64,000 nt of DNA from Vibrio sp. CAU 1672. Lineage in GTDB: Bacteria; Pseudomonadota; Gammaproteobacteria; Enterobacterales; Vibrionaceae. Within the stretch, counting starts at the first letter, position 1; every line of letters begins with the position of its first letter. A program made the translations under genes and the position numbers. The notes under the pieces were generated by a model that was not told the origin of the DNA, made no database searches, and worked only from the letters and a program-made list of their open reading frames with translations. Of the stretch, positions 58,923 to 64,000 are shown piece after piece. Where the stretch lies: contig NZ_JARHUF010000006.1 in the NCBI RefSeq assembly GCF_029223195.1, positions 113,524-177,523 on the forward strand. Direction: 5' to 3'.

Positions 58923-60428
58923 TTAATCCTCCGCTAACGGTTTAAAGCGGCGTAATTCGGTCAGACGGTAACCAGTGTAAGTACCAAGCAGCAGGATTCC
59001 CGCTAATACAATTAATTGCAGCCCGATAAAGTTAAACGTGAGGTGCTGAATAAAGGTGCTGGTCATTGCCAGATAAACCAGTACCGCGGTAAGCAGTGAA
59101 CCGCCCCCCTGGAGAACAACCTCTTTTGCCCCTTCTTCTTCCCATAAAATTGACATCCGCTCGATGGTCCATGACAGGATGATCATCGGGAAGAAGGTAA
59201 TAGATAGCCCTTCAGTCAGGCCAATCTTGAATGCGACGACTGTAAACACCGAAATGATCATAATTACGGTGATGATCACGGCCGAGATCCGGGCCACCAA
59301 AAGTAAGTTCAAACGCGATAAATAGCTGCGGATGATCAGCCCGGTACCGACAATCAGCAGGAAGCCGACAATACCGGTGACTAATTGGGTCTGGACAAAA
59401 GCGACAGCAATCAGTACCGGCATGAAGGTCCCTGAGGTTTTCAGGCCGATGATCACGCGCAGGAAAACCACAATCAGTGCGCCGATAGGGATCAGCATGA
59501 TGGTTTTGAACATGGCTTGTTCTTCAAGGGGCAAGCTATGAATTGAGAAGTTCAGCAGGCCATCGGCTTCGACTTTATTGTTGGTCGCTTGTTGTGGGGT
59601 CACTTCTTGCTTGATCATAGAGAAGTGGACTTTACTGTTCTGACCGCCGATAAGGTCAAGCAATGACACGTTGGACTCGTCCCAAACCAGCAGATTAGGC
59701 TGTTCGGCGGTTTGCAGTGAGTTCGGTGTAAACAGCACCCACTCATCGCCGGACCAGACTTGTACCATCGGCTGAATGGATTGGCGGCGGCGGCCGTCTT
59801 CCAGCTCGATTACACCAACGATTTTGCTGTTTACCTTCGCGGTAAGCAGCATGGTGTGCAAAGCATCGGTCCGGTTAAAATCGTTAAGCAGCAGGGCGGA
59901 GTTCTGGCTGTCCGGATCGTTCAGCGCCTTGATTAACTCTCGTGTAAAGGTGAGATTGTCAGCGGAGCGGCTCATGGCGCGTTCAATCAGAGCATTGGCT
60001 GCGGCTTGTTGTGGTGCCGACAGCGTTGGTGCGGTGATCTCGCCGCTTGGTGTTTGGGGTTGGACTTTGGCCTGCGGGTCGACCAAAAACTGTGCTTTAT
60101 AATAGATGGTCTGTGGGCCACTTGCCTGGCGAATTGACCACTCGGCGCGACGGCCGGCATCTGTATTGATGTACGACACACCATAGCCGGATGAGGATGC
60201 GGACTCACCAACCAAGGTATAACCGTTTTGGGTGTGCGGGGCCGCTAAAGAGGCCTTCACTTCATTCCCGCTGGCGTTAAACTCAATGCGAGCCTCTACA
60301 TCCCAGATTTGGCGTGTTTCACCAGGAGTCCAGGGAACGCCGTAAGTCTGATGTCTGAACACACTTAAGGCGATGCCAGCAATCACCAAAAAGATGATTG
60401 AAATATAAAACGGTATTTTGGAGGTCAT
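58923..60428 (-). CDS. Inactive transglutaminase fused to seven membrane helices
   Basis: Membrane protein of 501 residues. One N-terminal anchor helix (about 6-24), a periplasmic region to about 325 that resembles the inactive transglutaminase domain of this family, then about seven C-terminal membrane helices (from MLIPIGALIVVFLRVIIGLK). No Cys-His-Asp triad of active transglutaminases is visible, so it is probably a binding domain. It lies between the retropepsin-like gene (15 nt upstream) and the ATP-grasp gene (3 nt downstream) in one transcript. Role unknown; a transport or sensor function for a peptide substrate is inference. Confidence 0.88.
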   Translation of the reverse strand: MTSKIPFYISIIFLVIAGIALSVFRHQTYGVPWTPGETRQIWDVEARIEFNASGNEVKASLAAPHTQNGYTLVGESASSSGYGVSYINTDAGRRAEWSIRQASGPQTIYYKAQFLVDPQAKVQPQTPSGEITAPTLSAPQQAAANALIERAMSRSADNLTFTRELIKALNDPDSQNSALLLNDFNRTDALHTMLLTAKVNSKIVGVIELEDGRRRQSIQPMVQVWSGDEWVLFTPNSLQTAEQPNLLVWDESNVSLLDLIGGQNSKVHFSMIKQEVTPQQATNNKVEADGLLNFSIHSLPLEEQAMFKTIMLIPIGALIVVFLRVIIGLKTSGTFMPVLIAVAFVQTQLVTGIVGFLLIVGTGLIIRSYLSRLNLLLVARISAVIITVIMIISVFTVVAFKIGLTEGLSITFFPMIILSWTIERMSILWEEEGAKEVVLQGGGSLLTAVLVYLAMTSTFIQHLTFNFIGLQLIVLAGILLLGTYTGYRLTELRRFKPLAED

Positions 60429-60443
60429 ACGCTACCTTATAAA

Positions 60444-61190
60444 TTATTTTTTATCATTTTGCGTTTGGACATATTTTTTGCTGACATCGACCACTGCAAT
60501 GTCGCGCATAAACTCTCTGCCCAATAAAACAGGATGGTTCATTTGAGAGCGATCTGCCAAAGTAAACTGCGCTTTTTCATGAATTTTTCCGACCTTAACC
60601 CACAATTCAACCACTGCACGACGTTCGAGTTCTTCATTGGTTGCCTGGCGAATTTTTACGTAACGCACAATCGGTGCTTCAACCCAGGTTTGGCGCTCTT
60701 GTTCTGATTTGGTGTTGTCATCTAAATGAAAGCGAACCCAGTTTTTGCCGTTGCGCTCGAACTCTTCAATATCGATGGCATTTAACGAGGAAGTGGCGGC
60801 ACCGGTATCGATACGCGCATCAAAGGTTTGTTGGATAGAATCTAAGGTTACCTTTTCGATCGAACCAAGCACGATACTGTGGGTCGGGGTGGGTGCCGTG
60901 GGGGCCGGAGCCTGAACGATAACTGGCTCGTTATTTTTCTGTATCTCGGCCATGGCGTCGTCACGAAAATCGCCTAGCTCGGTTTGCATTGCGACGATTT
61001 GTTCTTCCAGGCTTTCGATATAGTCAGATTGGTTACTGACCTGAGATTCCAGATTGATAAGGCGCGTATTCAGGTTGGATTCGGAGGCCTGTATCGCGGC
61101 TAATGTTTCTTGGTGGTATTGTTCGCTTTTGGTTAGAGTACAACCCGAGAGTAACGCGATCGCAACAACCGGGATCAGACGTGTAAACAT
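60444..61190 (-). CDS. Retropepsin-like aspartic protease lipoprotein (RimB/COG4067 type)
   Basis: Lipoprotein of 248 residues. Lipobox LLSGC (Cys16), a coiled-coil segment (about 20-80), a Pro/Ala linker, and a C-terminal retropepsin-like domain whose active-site loop is DTGAATSSLNA, the Asp-Thr-Gly of aspartic proteases, followed by a hydrophobic HPVLLGREFMRD strand. The family is often labelled ATP-dependent zinc protease, but the DTG motif argues for an aspartic mechanism. First gene of the operon with the transglutaminase-like and ATP-grasp genes; the envelope location points to cleavage of a periplasmic peptide. Confidence 0.88.
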   Translation of the reverse strand: MFTRLIPVVAIALLSGCTLTKSEQYHQETLAAIQASESNLNTRLINLESQVSNQSDYIESLEEQIVAMQTELGDFRDDAMAEIQKNNEPVIVQAPAPTAPTPTHSIVLGSIEKVTLDSIQQTFDARIDTGAATSSLNAIDIEEFERNGKNWVRFHLDDNTKSEQERQTWVEAPIVRYVKIRQATNEELERRAVVELWVKVGKIHEKAQFTLADRSQMNHPVLLGREFMRDIAVVDVSKKYVQTQNDKK

Positions 61191-61331
61191 TAAGAACCTT
61201 AGAATTGGATTAAATTTTTTATTTTTAAGAGTTTAGCTCATTCCAACACAGTCTCACAAGGAGCAATCTGCGCAACTTATACATAGAGCGTGGAACGGCC
61301 AGATTTAAGCAGTTTGATGCCTCCTGCTTTG

Positions 61332-61362
61332 ATAGGTGAAGAGTAATCTCTTCACGCTATCT
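61332..61362 (-). other. Stem-loop after cmoB
   Basis: GATAG and GTGAAGAG pair with CTCTTCAC and CTATC around loop TAAT, with one bulged G (13 bp). It lies 34 nt past the cmoB stop with no T-run: a 3' stabiliser or rho-assisted end. Confidence 0.55.
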
Positions 61363-61395
61363 GCAAGTTAAAATTATGTCAGGAAATGCGGTGGT

Positions 61396-62367
61396 TTATG
61401 GCTTTTGTGCGACGAGAATTGCACGACGAGGAGCCGGGTAGCCTTCCACAGTTTTGCTTGGGTCGTTTGGATCTAAGTAATCCGGTAGTGAGTTATGGGT
61501 CATCCACTCGGTGGTACGCTGCTCTCCGGTCGAGGTAATATTTTCATCAACAATACGCACCTGTTCAAAGCCAACCAGTTCCAACCACACTTTCAGCGCT
61601 TTGGCGGATGGGAAGAAATAGACATTGCGCATTTGCGCGTAGCGGGAGGTCGGAACGAGTACTGCGTTTTCATCACCTTCAATGACCAAGGTTTCCAATA
61701 CCAACTCACCACCAGAAACCAACTGATCCTTTAGCTGAATTAAATGGTCAAGTGGAGAACGACGGTGGTATAGCACGCCCATGCTGAACACCGTATCGAA
61801 CGCTTCCAGTTTTGGTAGTTGCTCAATGCCCAGTGGCAACAGGTGGGCGCGTTGGTCATCACCCATTAGTTTGCGGATCGCTTCAAACTGGATCAGGAAC
61901 AGATGGGACGGATCAATACCGACACAAAGGCGAGCACCTTCACCCAACATGCGCCACATGTGGTAGCCGTTACCGCAGCCGACATCCAGCACGCTGCGGT
62001 TTTTGAGCGGGGAAATGTGCGGCAACACGCGATCCCACTTCCAGTCACTGCGCCATTCGGTATCAATGTGAATGCCATGCACCGTATAAGGCCCTTTACG
62101 CCATGGGTGGAAAGTACGCAGCAGGTTTTCCAGTTTTTTCAGCTCGCCCGGGAGGAAAGGGGTATCGTTAGCAATGGTGACCGAATGGGTGATATCCACC
62201 TGGTCAGGTGCGCCTTGGGGGATTTTGTTCAGGGCTTTCAACCAGCGACCAAAGTCCCCGTGCTCTGCATTTTGCCAGTCGGTCAGTTGCTGCGGTAACA
62301 CATTGAGCCAGGGTTGAAGACGTGTGTCCTGGGCAATCAGTTGGTAAAAATTCGCAAAGTTAAACAT
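61396..62367 (-). CDS. cmoB: tRNA U34 carboxymethyltransferase CmoB
   Basis: Transfers a carboxymethyl group from carboxy-S-adenosylmethionine to ho5U34, giving cmo5U in tRNAs that read A, G and U at the wobble position. 323 residues (E. coli 323). SAM-fold motif [20 protein letters not shown], CxSAM contacts in [17 protein letters not shown] and [16 protein letters not shown], and the C-terminal [13 protein letters not shown]. Downstream of cmoA by 100 nt. Confidence 0.96.
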   Translation of the reverse strand: MFNFANFYQLIAQDTRLQPWLNVLPQQLTDWQNAEHGDFGRWLKALNKIPQGAPDQVDITHSVTIANDTPFLPGELKKLENLLRTFHPWRKGPYTVHGIHIDTEWRSDWKWDRVLPHISPLKNRSVLDVGCGNGYHMWRMLGEGARLCVGIDPSHLFLIQFEAIRKLMGDDQRAHLLPLGIEQLPKLEAFDTVFSMGVLYHRRSPLDHLIQLKDQLVSGGELVLETLVIEGDENAVLVPTSRYAQMRNVYFFPSAKALKVWLELVGFEQVRIVDENITSTGEQRTTEWMTHNSLPDYLDPNDPSKTVEGYPAPRRAILVAQKP

Positions 62368-62467
62368 AGTTCGTTAGTCGCTGAGTTGATGTTATTAAGT
62401 GAATAAGGTAGCGATTTCAAAAGATTAACCGCTGTGTAATGGCAAGCTGTGACCGAAGCGCGAACAC

Positions 62468-64000
<1,533 letters not shown>

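Overview
The window comes from a Gram-negative gammaproteobacterium of the family Vibrionaceae, almost certainly genus Vibrio. The evidence is the MukFEB condensin, a monomeric isocitrate dehydrogenase, an OmpU-type porin, the Vibrio-typical gene order topA / glgCA / tfoY / purR / torD-torR, and a c-di-GMP-I riboswitch in front of tfoY that closely resembles the V. cholerae Vc2 element. It looks like ordinary chromosomal sequence: no rRNA, tRNA, insertion sequence, prophage or CRISPR array was seen.

Layout. 1-6.6 kb: a cut-off membrane protein gene, then pflA, an LpxR-like lipid A deacylase, pflB and a DUF3360 permease, all on the minus strand (anaerobic pyruvate/formate metabolism and lipid A remodelling). 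7.1-14.9 kb, plus strand: a poly-glycine lipoprotein, a four-gene basic amino acid ABC transporter and a second poly-glycine lipoprotein that is an IMPa-like zinc metalloprotease. 15.2-22.1 kb, minus strand: a chemoreceptor, xthA, then a tight dinG / TSUP permease / priC / rsmS run. 22.6-27.8 kb: porin, DUF2057 protein, rluE and icd. 27.9-34.9 kb: an N-degron cluster (cspD, clpS, clpA, infA, bpt, aat) interrupted by a frameshifted serine hydrolase. 35-43.9 kb: aroA, yciN, topA, glgCA and an alpha/beta hydrolase. 43.9-50.1 kb: a DUF2007 protein, a VTT membrane protein, tfoY with its riboswitch, purR, torD-torR and elyC. 50.2-57.5 kb: cmoM-mukF-mukE-mukB. 57.6-64 kb, minus strand: a 49-residue ORF, a three-gene ATP-grasp / inactive transglutaminase / retropepsin-like operon, cmoAB and yecE.

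How the genes connect. PflA activates PflB. ClpS delivers N-degron substrates to ClpAP, and Aat and Bpt create those degrons. CmoA, CmoB and CmoM catalyse successive steps of wobble-uridine modification in tRNA. MukFEB is the chromosome condensin. GlgC feeds GlgA in glycogen synthesis. TorD and TorR belong to TMAO respiration. The tfoY leader joins a perfect CRP palindrome, a c-di-GMP aptamer and an intrinsic terminator, so sugar status and c-di-GMP probably converge there.

The least understood parts are the envelope-linked ATP-grasp/transglutaminase/retropepsin operon, the DUF3360 permease placed where a formate channel might be expected, a perfect 16-bp inverted repeat in the pflB leader, and two small genes (rsmS and a 49-residue ORF) that are easy to miss. 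Functions are assigned from recognised motifs and gene order by eye; no database search was run.
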